28,238 nucleotides of DNA from Fusicatenibacter_A intestinipullorum (GCA_019117495.1 DWZP01000023.1:1-28238), one strand, 5' to 3'; shown: positions 1 through 9,185, counted from the first letter of the stretch. The notes: generated by a model not told the origin, from the sequence alone. A program made the numbers and translations.

Positions 1-211
1 TATGGCTATTTATTCCATGGTAAAAAATAATACTTTCAATGGTATGCCACTTCCAGATATTATACCGCAAAAGCCATGTTTATAAAATATTGTTGCCAAA
101 TTAACTGCCATATTAAACTATAAATCAAACAAAAATAAAGATTAACGTAACGGAAATTTTTAAAATGCTTGCCCCTGATACTGAGGTTAAGGTAATTTAG
201 GAGGCGGCAAA
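1..211 (+). other. Leading region, possible tail of an upstream gene
   Basis: No confident gene lies here. One frame is open from the window edge to a stop at 83-85. Another is open from 117 to a TAG at 198-200 and ends with the residues FKMLAPDTEVKVI. That TAG overlaps the AGGAGG ribosome site (199-204) of res, which is how a translationally coupled upstream gene would end. A stop at 114-116 closes the second frame on its left, so it is either noise or the end of a frameshifted gene. A type III methylase (mod) would be the expected neighbour, but I cannot identify it from this fragment. Confidence 0.3.
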
Positions 212-3200
212 ATGAAACTAAAATTTAAACACCAAAAATTTCAGTCAGATGCCGCTAAAGCCGTGGTTGATGTTTTTGCAGGTCAGCCATATTTAACAGC
301 TAATTATTTAATTGACCGTGGTGATGATAAGCAGGGTACGCTTATTAACGACCCATATTTTACAGGCTGGTGCAATCAGCCAATCGTGCCGCAGTTAAAC
401 GATAATATTATTTTAGAAAACTTAAATAAAGTACAGCGCGCTAATTTAATTGCGCCATCGCCAAAGCTGGAAGGCAGGTATAATTTAACTATTGAAATGG
501 AAACCGGCGTCGGCAAAACCTATACATATATAAAAACAATGTATGAGTTAAACAAGCATTACGGTTGGAGCAAGTTTATTGTTGTTGTGCCAAGCATTGC
601 TATTCGCGAAGGCGTTTATAAAAGTTTTGTGGTAACGCAGGAGCATTTTGCGGAAGAATACGGCAAAAAGATACGCTTTTTTATTTATAATTCTGCCCAG
701 TTAACAAATATTGACCAATTTGCTTCGGACAGCGCTATGCAGGTTATGATTATAAATTCGCAGGCGTTTAATGCCAAAGGTAAAGATGCGCGCCGCATTT
801 ATATGGAACTGGACGAGTTCCGCAGCCGCAAGCCAATTGATATTATTGCCAAAACAAACCCTATTTTGATTATTGACGAGCCGCAATCGGTAGAAGGTAA
901 GCAAACCAAAGAACGCCTGAAAGAGTTTAACCCTTTAATTACGCTGCGCTATTCGGCAACGCATAAAACGGATAGCATTTATAATATGGTGTACCGTTTG
1001 GACGCAATGGAAGCGTATAATAAAAGGCTGGTTAAAAAGATTGCCGTTAAAGGCGTAAGTCAGTCCGGCACAACGGCAACGGAAGGATTTGTATATTTAG
1101 AAAGCATTAACTTATCTGATAAGAACCCAACGGCGACAATCAGCTTTGATTATAAAGGTAAAACCATCCGCCAGGTAACACGCAAGGTAAGCGAAGGCTT
1201 TAATTTGTATGATAATTCCAACGGTATGGAAGAATACAAAGACAGGTACACGATTACAAGTATTGATGGCAGGGATAACTCTGTTCAGTTTGCAAATGGC
1301 ATTAAAATTTATGCAGGCGATGTTATTGGTGAAGTTAATGAAAATCAGCTGCGGCGTATACAAATCAGAGAAACAATTTTGTCGCATATCGAGCGCGAGC
1401 GCAAATTGTTTTATAAAGGCATAAAAGTGCTTTCGTTATTTTTTATTGATGAGGTTGCTCATTACAGAAAGTATGACGAGAGCGGCAACGCGGTAAAAGG
1501 CGAATTTGCGCAAATGTTTGAAGAAGAATATAACGATATTATCAATCATTTTCAGCCGGAATTTGGCGAAGAAGAATATTTAAAATATCTTGCAGCAATT
1601 AAAGCGGAAGATACCCATGCCGGGTATTTTTCGATTGATAAAAAAGGCAAGATGATTGACAGTAAAGTAGGGCGTGGTAAGGAAACATCGGATGATGTTG
1701 ACGCTTACGACTTGATTATGAAAAATAAGGAACTGCTGTTGGACAGAAACCCGCAGCGCTCGCCTGTAAGGTTTATTTTTTCACATTCCGCACTGCGCGA
1801 AGGTTGGGATAACCCGAATGTGTTTCAAATTTGTACGTTAAAACAAAGCGCCAGCGAGGTACGTAAACGCCAGGAAGTAGGGCGTGGTTTGCGCTTGTGC
1901 GTTAATCAGGATGGCGAGCGTATGGATGCAGGTGTTTTGGGGGCTGACGTGCATAATGTAAACGTGCTGACTGTTGTTGCCAGCGAAAGTTACGAAAGTT
2001 TTGCCAAAGGTTTGCAGACGGAACTTGCCGAAGCAGTTGCCGATAGGCCTGTTAAAGTTACTGCGGCGTTATTTGAGGGCAAGGTTATTAAAGATTTGCA
2101 GGGCAACGAACAGGTTATTGATAATGAACTTGCAAGCGCTATTATATTTGACCTTGTTAAACAGGATTATGTTGATAAAAAATATGCTTTAACCGACAAA
2201 TTTTATGAGGACAGGAAGAACGGCACAGTTAAAGTTGCGGAAGAAGTGCAAGATTGTAAAGATGATATTATCAATATTCTTGATTCTGTTTATAACAGCA
2301 AAGCAATGCTGCCTGAAAATGCGCGCAGCAATAACGTTGAGCTGCATATAGACAGAAATAAGCTGGCAATGCCGGAATTTAAGGCACTTTGGCAAAAAAT
2401 AAATGCCAAATCTGTATATGTTGTAGATTTTAATACGGATGAACTAATAAAAAATGCTGTTAACGTACTTAATGCCAAGCTGCGTATAAATAAAATTTAT
2501 TTTAAGGTTGAAACCGGCTTAATGGAGCAAATAGAATCTAAAGAGGCGCTGGAAAAAGGTAATGCCTTTATAAAAGAGCAGAATGCAACTTACGAAAGCA
2601 ATAAAAAAATAGCTGTTAACAGCAGTGTTAAGTATGATTTAATTGGCAAACTGGTGGAAGCAACAGGGCTTACGCGCAAGGATATTGTAAAAATATTAAC
2701 CGGTATTGAAAAACCAGTGTTTGAGCAGTTTAAGGATAACCCGGAAGAATTTATTATTAAGGCAGCCGGGCTGATTAATGACGAGAAAGCAACGGCAGTA
2801 ATACAGCATATTACTTATGATATGCTTGACGAAAAATATGATACCGATATTTTTACAGAACCGACTATGAAAGGAAAATTAGGCACAAATGTAGTTAAAA
2901 CCAAGAAGCATTTGTATGACTACGTTTTGTATGATTCTGCCAATGAGAAAAATTTTGCGCAGGAGCTTGACACAAACAAAGATGTTGCGGTTTATGTAAA
3001 ACTGCCGAATGGTTTTTATATTTCTACTCCGGTGGGCAAGTATAACCCGGACTGGGCAATTGCTTTTTATGAAGGTAACGTTAAACATATTTATTTTGTG
3101 GCAGAAACTAAAGGGTCATTATCCTCTTTACAGCTTAGAGATATTGAGAAAGCAAAAATACATTGCGCAAAAGAGCATTTTAAAGCAATAAGCAATGGCA

Positions 3201-3259
3201 GTGTTGTTTATGACGTTGTAGATGGCTATGATGAATTAATGAATTTGTTAGTAAAATAA
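212..3259 (+). CDS. res: Type III restriction endonuclease, Res subunit (helicase + nuclease)
   Basis: 1015 residues, the usual size for a type III Res subunit. This is the ATP-dependent translocase and nuclease that works with a Mod methylase to cut unmethylated DNA. Visible motifs: Walker A TGVGKT (98-103), Walker B DEPQ (222-225), SAT-type motif III (RYSATH, 246-251), a motif VI-like QEVGRGLR, and a C-terminal PD-(D/E)XK nuclease with PD at 946-947 and ETK at 965-967. AGGAGG at 199-204 sets the start. All catalytic motifs look intact. No mod gene lies downstream, so it must be upstream of the window or absent. A terminator follows, so the gene is transcriptionally separate from the cas operon. 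The codons are AT-rich compared with the housekeeping genes to the right, which fits a transferred defence gene. Confidence 0.92.
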   Translation: MKLKFKHQKFQSDAAKAVVDVFAGQPYLTANYLIDRGDDKQGTLINDPYFTGWCNQPIVPQLNDNIILENLNKVQRANLIAPSPKLEGRYNLTIEMETGVGKTYTYIKTMYELNKHYGWSKFIVVVPSIAIREGVYKSFVVTQEHFAEEYGKKIRFFIYNSAQLTNIDQFASDSAMQVMIINSQAFNAKGKDARRIYMELDEFRSRKPIDIIAKTNPILIIDEPQSVEGKQTKERLKEFNPLITLRYSATHKTDSIYNMVYRLDAMEAYNKRLVKKIAVKGVSQSGTTATEGFVYLESINLSDKNPTATISFDYKGKTIRQVTRKVSEGFNLYDNSNGMEEYKDRYTITSIDGRDNSVQFANGIKIYAGDVIGEVNENQLRRIQIRETILSHIERERKLFYKGIKVLSLFFIDEVAHYRKYDESGNAVKGEFAQMFEEEYNDIINHFQPEFGEEEYLKYLAAIKAEDTHAGYFSIDKKGKMIDSKVGRGKETSDDVDAYDLIMKNKELLLDRNPQRSPVRFIFSHSALREGWDNPNVFQICTLKQSASEVRKRQEVGRGLRLCVNQDGERMDAGVLGADVHNVNVLTVVASESYESFAKGLQTELAEAVADRPVKVTAALFEGKVIKDLQGNEQVIDNELASAIIFDLVKQDYVDKKYALTDKFYEDRKNGTVKVAEEVQDCKDDIINILDSVYNSKAMLPENARSNNVELHIDRNKLAMPEFKALWQKINAKSVYVVDFNTDELIKNAVNVLNAKLRINKIYFKVETGLMEQIESKEALEKGNAFIKEQNATYESNKKIAVNSSVKYDLIGKLVEATGLTRKDIVKILTGIEKPVFEQFKDNPEEFIIKAAGLINDEKATAVIQHITYDMLDEKYDTDIFTEPTMKGKLGTNVVKTKKHLYDYVLYDSANEKNFAQELDTNKDVAVYVKLPNGFYISTPVGKYNPDWAIAFYEGNVKHIYFVAETKGSLSSLQLRDIEKAKIHCAKEHFKAISNGSVVYDVVDGYDELMNLLVK

Positions 3260-3278
3260 CTTAAAATGTTTAATTTCC

Positions 3279-3308
3279 CGGCAAAGAGTTTTCTTTTTGC
3301 CGTTTTTT
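3279..3308 (+). terminator. Rho-independent terminator after res
   Basis: CGGCAAAGAG (3279-3288), a TTTT loop and CTTTTTGCCG (3293-3302) form a 10-bp stem with one G-T wobble, followed by six Ts. It separates res from the Csm operon. Confidence 0.85.
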
Positions 3309-3342
3309 ATTTATTTTTTTACTACTTTAATATCAGATATTT

Positions 3343-3368
3343 AAAATATAAAGGATTTCTTATATTTT
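3343..3368. repeat. Inverted repeat upstream of cas10
   Basis: AAAATATAA (3343-3351) is mirrored by TTATATTTT (3360-3368), a perfect 9-bp inverted repeat around an 8-nt centre, 47 bp before the cas10 start. It has no run of Ts placed as in a terminator. It could be an operator or a chance feature of AT-rich DNA. I found no clean -35/-10 pair in 3309-3415. Confidence 0.35.
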
Positions 3369-3405
3369 TGTCGAATTAATTATTATATATTTTAGTGTGT
3401 TTTAT

Positions 3406-3409
3406 GGAG
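3406..3409 (+). promoter_or_regulatory. RBS that decides the cas10 start
   Basis: GGAG at 3406-3409 is 6 nt before ATG 3416. The longer options, GTG 3395 and ATG 3404, have no upstream ribosome site. Confidence 0.6.
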
Positions 3410-3415
3410 TCTGTT

Positions 3416-5911
3416 ATGGTGGATTATACTTTACTTGCAAAAGCTGCTTTGCTGCACGATATTGGCAAATTATGCTATCGTGCGGGGCTTACAAATGAGC
3501 CGGAAACATATCCCGAATATGGTGCCCGGTGGCTGGCGCGTTTATTGCCCGAAGAAGATGAAGCCATGCAGCAGCTTCTGCGCTGCATAAGCTATCACCG
3601 CAGGCGCGATTTTGAAGCAGTAAAACTTAACGACGATGATTTGGCATATTTAGTTTATTTTGCCGATACGATTGCGTTCGGCGCAGAAAAGACCGAACGC
3701 CGCCAGGATGATAAGTTTGATGCTTCGCTGTGCTTGGAATCGGTATTTAATTATTTTTCGGATCACGATACTTATAAACGCTATTTTTTGCCCAAAGAAA
3801 TAAATACCGGCAAAGAAATTAATTACGCAGTGCGTGATAACATTAAAGCAAGCCCGGAAGATTATTTAAAACTTTTAAAAATAATTGAAAATAAATTAAA
3901 GCAAAAGCCTTTGGCGCAGATGTACCCTTATGAGCTTTTGCAGGTGCTTGAAGACGCCCTGTATTATGTGCCGCTTACGGTGCGTGAGGATTTACCGCGC
4001 GATATTTCGATGTTTGAGCATGTAAAAATAACGGCGGCGCTTGCGGTAAGTATAGCCCATTATTTTGAAGCTAACGGAATTACTTCGTATGCTTCGCTTT
4101 GTGAAAAGCAAAAAATTGCCCAAATACAAAACGAGCCGCTGTTTTTAATTGTTTCTGCCGATATTGCCGGCATTTACGGCTTTTTAACAACTCCGGCAGA
4201 GCAGTCGCCGCTTGCAACCATGCGAGGGCGCTCGCTGTATCTGGAATATTTTTCGCAGCTTATAGCAGACGAACTTGTAAATTATTTAAAACTTTCACGT
4301 GCAAACATTATTTATACCGGCGGTGGGCGTTTGTATTTGCTGGCGCCTAATACGCCGCAGTTTAAAGAGGGTGTAAAAACTTTTGCGGAGTACATTAACG
4401 GATGGCTGCTGCAAAACTTTGGCACTCAGCTTTATGTATCTGTCGGCGCGGCGGAATTTACGCCGGTAGAGCTGGTGGGCAGGCAGCTTGGCAGCGATGT
4501 TATGGCGCGTGCCGATTTGCAGGTGGAAAACAATAAAAAGAACCGCTACTCGGAATCGGTTCTGGCAGGGCTGTTTGACCCTGAAAGCAGTTTTAACCAC
4601 AACGAAGCGGCTTCGGAATGCTGCGTATGCCACAGAAACGTTGCTGCTGCCGATGAAGGGCGCAAAGACGGCCTGTGCAGCAACTGCCGTGCGCTGCTTG
4701 AACTCGGTAAGGACTCTTTTATGGATGACAAGGTGCTGGCAGTATGTTCAAACCGCATCAGCGGATGTATTGCAGTGCCGGGCTATAAAAGGGTGCTGTA
4801 TTTAAAAATAATAGCTGCCAAGGATTTGGAAAAATTTAAGCAGCATAATAAACTGGCTTATCTTTACAGTATTAAAGGCGGAGCTTCCGATAACTGCCCG
4901 TATTTTCGCATCCGCCGCTGCGATTACTGCGTGCGCGATGCTAAAAGCGGCAAGCTGCCCGATATGAAGATGCTGGCGGCTAAAAGCATGGGCGAAACCT
5001 ATACCGGTGTTAAGCGCCTTGGGGTTTTAATGGCGGATGTCGATGCTATCGGCATAGCTTTAAAAGCAGGTTTTTACCGCAATGACTTGCCCGACCCGCT
5101 GAGGTATCTTACCTTATCGAGGCAGGCGGTGTTTTCCGGCAGGCTGTCATTCTTTTTTAAAGTAATTTTAAATAAAATTTTTAAAGGCGATATGCAGAAC
5201 GCTTCCGGCAAAGTAACGCCGGTGTTCAGGCTGTTTAACAAGCCCAAGCAGCTTTGGCGCAACATACACGTAATTTACAGCGGCGGCGATAACATTTTTC
5301 TGCTTGGCGCATGGGATGACGTTGTGGAAGTGGCTGTTGATATTCACCGCGCGTTTGAAAGCTATACCAACGGCAAGCTGGCGTTTTCGGCGGGCATAGG
5401 CATGTTTACGCCCGATTTCCCCGTAAGCCAGATGTTTATTCAGGCGCAGCTGCTGAAAAAAACCGCTAAAAATGTTCCCGGTACCGGCAAAATTGCTTTG
5501 TTCGGGCAGAATGCGGATTATGTAAGCGGCCCGGAAGGCGGGCTGGCCCACGTTTATGACTGGAATGTTTTTGAAAAACAGGTTTGCAGTGAAAAACTTA
5601 ACTTTTTAACAAACAATTTAAGTTTCGGCATTGCCGCAGTACCCGGCAAAATAAAGGCCGACAGGAACACTTTGTATAAGCTGCACGGCGTGCTTGCCGC
5701 AGCGGCAGGCAGGTTTAATCTGGCACAGTTTGCTTATGCGGTTGCTCTGCTTGAACCTAAATCGGAAAATGCCGCACAGGCGGAAATATATAATAATCTG
5801 CGCAGCAGGCTGTATGCCTGGGCGCTTGATACGGAAGGGCGCAGGCAGCTTTTAACGGCGCTGGAACTTTTAATTTACAGTTTGCCCAATGCGCCTAAGG
5901 AGGACTTTTAA
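3416..5911 (+). CDS. cas10: Type III-A CRISPR effector large subunit Cas10/Csm1
   Basis: 831 residues with the start at 3416. Cas10 is the large Csm subunit: its HD domain degrades ssDNA and its Palm2 domain makes cyclic oligoadenylate once target RNA is bound. Seen in order: HD motif at H14-D15 (LLHDIGK), a Palm1-like part, a four-cysteine zinc site (C402, C405, C421, C424), and Palm2 with the metal-binding DVD (D541, D543). The hairpin that is normally GGDD reads GGDN at 623-626 (nt 5282-5293). The third-position Asp is kept and the fourth is Asn; a single G-to-A change would turn a GAC codon into this AAC. The HD nuclease thus looks intact, while cyclase activity is uncertain. It is the first gene of the operon, and its stop overlaps the csm2 start by 1 nt. 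Confidence 0.95.
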   Translation: MVDYTLLAKAALLHDIGKLCYRAGLTNEPETYPEYGARWLARLLPEEDEAMQQLLRCISYHRRRDFEAVKLNDDDLAYLVYFADTIAFGAEKTERRQDDKFDASLCLESVFNYFSDHDTYKRYFLPKEINTGKEINYAVRDNIKASPEDYLKLLKIIENKLKQKPLAQMYPYELLQVLEDALYYVPLTVREDLPRDISMFEHVKITAALAVSIAHYFEANGITSYASLCEKQKIAQIQNEPLFLIVSADIAGIYGFLTTPAEQSPLATMRGRSLYLEYFSQLIADELVNYLKLSRANIIYTGGGRLYLLAPNTPQFKEGVKTFAEYINGWLLQNFGTQLYVSVGAAEFTPVELVGRQLGSDVMARADLQVENNKKNRYSESVLAGLFDPESSFNHNEAASECCVCHRNVAAADEGRKDGLCSNCRALLELGKDSFMDDKVLAVCSNRISGCIAVPGYKRVLYLKIIAAKDLEKFKQHNKLAYLYSIKGGASDNCPYFRIRRCDYCVRDAKSGKLPDMKMLAAKSMGETYTGVKRLGVLMADVDAIGIALKAGFYRNDLPDPLRYLTLSRQAVFSGRLSFFFKVILNKIFKGDMQNASGKVTPVFRLFNKPKQLWRNIHVIYSGGDNIFLLGAWDDVVEVAVDIHRAFESYTNGKLAFSAGIGMFTPDFPVSQMFIQAQLLKKTAKNVPGTGKIALFGQNADYVSGPEGGLAHVYDWNVFEKQVCSEKLNFLTNNLSFGIAAVPGKIKADRNTLYKLHGVLAAAAGRFNLAQFAYAVALLEPKSENAAQAEIYNNLRSRLYAWALDTEGRRQLLTALELLIYSLPNAPKEDF

Positions 5912-6303
5912 TGGATATTATAGCCAGGGCCGAAAATGCCATTAAAGGCATTATGGTTAAAGACAAATTTAATAATAATGTACTGCTGTTAAAAACCGGC
6001 CATATCCGTAAGTTTTTAACTTCGGTCAACCTTGTGCGCGACCGCGTGGAGGTTTATAAAATGCGCGGGAATGAGCCTGACAGGCTGCCGCCGGAGCTGG
6101 TTGCGGAGGTAAAATTTTTAAAGGTTAAATTAATGTATCTGGCCGGGCGCGAAAAAAATATTGTTGGCGCATTTGTAGACAAATCCGGGCTGATAGAAAT
6201 GATTGACAGCATTGGCGACAGTACGGAAAGGTTTGACACTTTTGCCAAATACGTACAGGCGCTGGGGGCATTTCATAAATTTTACGGAGGCAAAGATAAA
6301 TAA
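5911..6303 (+). CDS. csm2: Type III-A small subunit Csm2
   Basis: 130 residues, normal for Csm2, the small helical subunit that forms the inner filament of the Csm complex along the crRNA-target duplex. The family pattern near the N-terminus (KTGHIRKFLTSVN) and the all-helical, basic composition support the call, as does the position between cas10 and csm3. The start ATG shares its A with the cas10 TAA (TAATG), and the end does the same with csm3, so translation is coupled. A ribosome site (AAGGAGG) lies inside the end of cas10. No odd features. Confidence 0.9.
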   Translation: MDIIARAENAIKGIMVKDKFNNNVLLLKTGHIRKFLTSVNLVRDRVEVYKMRGNEPDRLPPELVAEVKFLKVKLMYLAGREKNIVGAFVDKSGLIEMIDSIGDSTERFDTFAKYVQALGAFHKFYGGKDK

Positions 6304-7001
6304 TGAAGCAGGCGGTTTTAAAAGGAAAGTTTTTAATAGAGGCTGTTATTACTCTGGTAACGGGGCTGCACATTGGCACCTCCAGCGATTTTACTCCTAT
6401 CGGCGCGGTAGAAAGCCCCTTTGTGCGCGACCATTTTACCAAAGTTCCCATTATTCCGGGCAGCTCGCTTAAAGGCAAGCTGCGCACTTTGCTGGCTAAA
6501 ATGCGCTCGCCGGGTTATGTTTTAAATAAAATTGAAGATGACGACGAAGTTATCTGCCGTTTGTTCGGTTCTACTTCCAAAAACGGTGTTATAGGCGCGC
6601 GCCTGCAATTTTATGATGTATTTGTAACGCCGGAAAGCATTGAAAAAATAAGCCGTATGGATACCGATACCTACATGGGCGAAGTAAAATTTGAAAACTC
6701 CATTACAAGGCTTACGGCAACGGCAATACCGCGCCAGATTGAAAGGGTGCCGGCAGGTACCGCTTTTGCGTTTAAACTTGTGTACAACATCGAAAACGAA
6801 AAGGAAATCGAAGAAGATTTCGCAACCTTATCAGCAGCGCTTATGATGCTGCAGATGGACTACCTTGGCGGTCATGGCTCGCGCGGTTACGGCAGGGTAG
6901 CTTTCAGTAATTTTTCGGTGCGGTACGCCGGTTTAAACAAAAATCTTGAGGAGTATGCCGGAAGGCTTAAAACTGCTCTTGAAGGAAGCTGCTTAAAATG
7001 A
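6303..7001 (+). CDS. csm3: Type III-A backbone RNase subunit Csm3 (Cas7 family)
   Basis: 232 residues. Csm3 subunits line the crRNA and cut target RNA at 6-nt steps. Family marks are clear: GLHIG (21-25), VPIIPGSSLKGK (48-59), VKFENSITR, and the glycine-rich loop GGHGSRGYG (189-197). The catalytic Asp of the family (D33 in the Streptococcus protein, context IGAIDSP as I recall it) aligns with E37 here (IGAVESP, codon GAA at 6411-6413). Glu can bind metal but is longer, so target-RNA cleavage may be weakened or changed. Complex assembly should not depend on this residue. The stop overlaps the csm4 start by 4 nt (ATGA). Confidence 0.95.
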   Translation: MKQAVLKGKFLIEAVITLVTGLHIGTSSDFTPIGAVESPFVRDHFTKVPIIPGSSLKGKLRTLLAKMRSPGYVLNKIEDDDEVICRLFGSTSKNGVIGARLQFYDVFVTPESIEKISRMDTDTYMGEVKFENSITRLTATAIPRQIERVPAGTAFAFKLVYNIENEKEIEEDFATLSAALMMLQMDYLGGHGSRGYGRVAFSNFSVRYAGLNKNLEEYAGRLKTALEGSCLK

Positions 7002-7996
7002 AGTATTATATTTTGCAGTTTAAGTTTTTAACACCTGTGCATTTTGGCACGGCCGAAAATAAAAAAAGCGGCAATTTGCAGTCTTTTAACTGCTGTGCCG
7101 ATACTTTTTTCAGCGCGCTTATAACGGAAACGGCTGCGCTTGACGGAGCGCTTTGCAGCCGGTTTATTGAAGCCGTGCAAAAAGGTGGGCTGCTTTTCAG
7201 CGATTTTCTGCCTTATTACAGCGGCGCGGAAGAAGAACTGTATGTGCCGGTGCCGTATAACTGCAAGGAAAAAGTAAATCCGCTTGATTTGCAGCTGTCT
7301 TTTAAAGAGCTGTGTTTGCAGTATGAAGCGCTGCGCGACCACGAAAATATGGCTTATATCCGCGTAAGCGGCATTTATGATTACCTGCACCCGTATGAAA
7401 GCACGGCTAAAGAGCAGGAAAAGCACGATTTTGGCTGGAGCGGCGTACAGCGCAGGCTTGATTTCAGAAACGGCGGGCGGGCATATTATGTAAGCAATTA
7501 TACTTTTGCGGAAGGCGCCGGGTTATACTGCATAGTTGGGTTGGATGACGAAACTTTGCTTGAAGGGCTTGTTAAAGCGGTGGAACTGCTGGGGCTTAGC
7601 GGCATTGGCGGCAGGCGCAGCAGTGGCTTTGGCAAATTTGTGTTAAAAGGCGCTCCGCAGCTTTTAAGCAAAGACTGCGGCGGCGATGCCGGTATGCTTA
7701 AGGTTTTGCTCGAAAACAAAACAAGCAGCCTGCAAATGTCGCTTTCCGTATTGTGCCCGGTGCAGGAACAGATTGCCACCGTAAAAAAAGGCGCGTTCAG
7801 TTTATTAAAACGCAGCGGTTTTGTTTATAACCAAAACTCGCAGAATTTTGAAAAACGCAGCAGCGTATACATGTTAAAGGCGGGTTCGTGCTTCCCCGAA
7901 AGGGTGGAAGGGCGCCTGCTTGAATTTACGGCTTTGGGGGCGCAGCACGCCGTGTACCGCTATGGCAAGGCCGTATATATGGGGTTGCCTGTATGA
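6998..7996 (+). CDS. csm4: Type III-A subunit Csm4 (Cas5 family)
   Basis: 332 residues. Csm4 binds Cas10 and grips the 5' handle of the crRNA at the foot of the Csm complex. Supporting signals: the N-terminal RAMP start with LTPVHFG (11-17), the ADTFFSALITE stretch (34-44) that matches the S/A-DT-x-FSAL pattern of Csm4, and the glycine-rich loop SGIGGRRSSGFGKF (201-214). Length and order are normal. ATGA overlaps on both sides (6998-7001 with csm3, 7993-7996 with csm5) point to coupled translation in one mRNA. Confidence 0.92.
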   Translation: MKYYILQFKFLTPVHFGTAENKKSGNLQSFNCCADTFFSALITETAALDGALCSRFIEAVQKGGLLFSDFLPYYSGAEEELYVPVPYNCKEKVNPLDLQLSFKELCLQYEALRDHENMAYIRVSGIYDYLHPYESTAKEQEKHDFGWSGVQRRLDFRNGGRAYYVSNYTFAEGAGLYCIVGLDDETLLEGLVKAVELLGLSGIGGRRSSGFGKFVLKGAPQLLSKDCGGDAGMLKVLLENKTSSLQMSLSVLCPVQEQIATVKKGAFSLLKRSGFVYNQNSQNFEKRSSVYMLKAGSCFPERVEGRLLEFTALGAQHAVYRYGKAVYMGLPV

Positions 7997-9183
7997 GTAT
8001 CAGTAATTTTGAATATAAAAAAATGTCTGTAACCTGCCTGGGCCCGGTGCATATAACCGACGAAGTGGGAACGGTATACAGCTATCAGTATTTGTACGAT
8101 GCCGGCAGCAGGCGGGTATATTTTTTGAATGAACGCCTGTGGGTAAAATTTTTGTATAAACATAATTTGCTGGCAGAGTTTGAAGAACTGATAAAAACCA
8201 GGCTGCGCGCTGGAACTTTGTGCGAATGGGTTCAGGAAAAAGGCTTTAAAATAGAAGATTTGGGCGACGCTGTAACAGATTATGCCGGTGTTGAAGTAGC
8301 GCCGGAAATACTGGCTGCCAATAAAATGCGCCTTACGGAAATTGTGCGTACCGTGCACAATGTTGAAGGCCAGCCGTACATACCGGGCAGCAGTATTAAG
8401 GGCGCTCTGCGTACAGGGCTGCTGTTCAGCCTGCTGCTGCAGGAAGACAGGCTGCGTAATGCTGCCTGGGCCGAAGTCAGCCGCATTATTAATGACAACC
8501 GGCTGCGTGATAAAAATTCTGCCTTTGCCAGGCTTGCGCAGAAGTTGGAAATTGTGCTGCTGCACCGTTTAAAAATACCAAAAAACGAGTACAGTGCGGA
8601 ATTAATGCCGCAGGCCAGCATGAACTGCAGTATTATGAAAGGCTTGTCGGTAAGCGATTCATACAGCAGCGGCAAAACAATACCTGTAATTGTGCAGAAG
8701 CGCGAGGCTGTATATATTGTTAAAACAGGGCAGGTAAAAACCAAAAACCTTACCTTATTCCGTGAATGTCTGCCGCCGGGCGCGCATCAGCATTTCAGCA
8801 TAACGCTTGATAAAGCGGTGTTTGGCGGTATCGGTATTACATCGGCGGCAGAACTTATTAAACGCCAGCGTGATTTTACCGATTTTGTGCTGCAGCGTGA
8901 AAAAATTATTTTTGGGCAGGCACTAAAACAGGAATTTGCCCGAGCAGAAAACGCCAATTTATTTTTGGGCAGCGGCAGCGGCTTTTTAAGCAAAAGCCTG
9001 CTGCTGGCACTTGCGCCGGACCAAAAATCGTTTACAAATGCGGCAGCGGTAATTTTGCATAATAATTTTTATAAGCACGCGCACCTGCGGCTTGATAAGT
9101 TTGCTGCGCCTCGCGGCCTGCAAACGGCCAAAACGCACAAGGGCATAACTTTAATGGGCGTCTGCGCAGTTACGGAGGAATAA
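7993..9183 (+). CDS. csm5: Type III-A subunit Csm5 (Cas7-like cap)
   Basis: 396 residues, normal for Csm5, the Cas7-like protein that caps the 3' end of the crRNA and helps its maturation. The RAMP N-terminus (VTCLGPVHI, 13-21) and the PYIPGSSIKGALRTGLL segment (128-144) are typical. The glycine-rich GSGSGF stretch comes late in the chain. It overlaps csm4 by 4 nt. Its last codons carry the GGAGGA ribosome site for cas6, which starts 2 nt after the stop. Confidence 0.92.
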   Translation: MSISNFEYKKMSVTCLGPVHITDEVGTVYSYQYLYDAGSRRVYFLNERLWVKFLYKHNLLAEFEELIKTRLRAGTLCEWVQEKGFKIEDLGDAVTDYAGVEVAPEILAANKMRLTEIVRTVHNVEGQPYIPGSSIKGALRTGLLFSLLLQEDRLRNAAWAEVSRIINDNRLRDKNSAFARLAQKLEIVLLHRLKIPKNEYSAELMPQASMNCSIMKGLSVSDSYSSGKTIPVIVQKREAVYIVKTGQVKTKNLTLFRECLPPGAHQHFSITLDKAVFGGIGITSAAELIKRQRDFTDFVLQREKIIFGQALKQEFARAENANLFLGSGSGFLSKSLLLALAPDQKSFTNAAAVILHNNFYKHAHLRLDKFAAPRGLQTAKTHKGITLMGVCAVTEE

Positions 9184-9185
9184 TT

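Noticed and set aside
3395..3415. GTG 3395 or ATG 3404 as the cas10 start
   Set aside because: No upstream ribosome site, whereas GGAG sits 6 nt before ATG 3416 and the protein then begins right at the HD domain.
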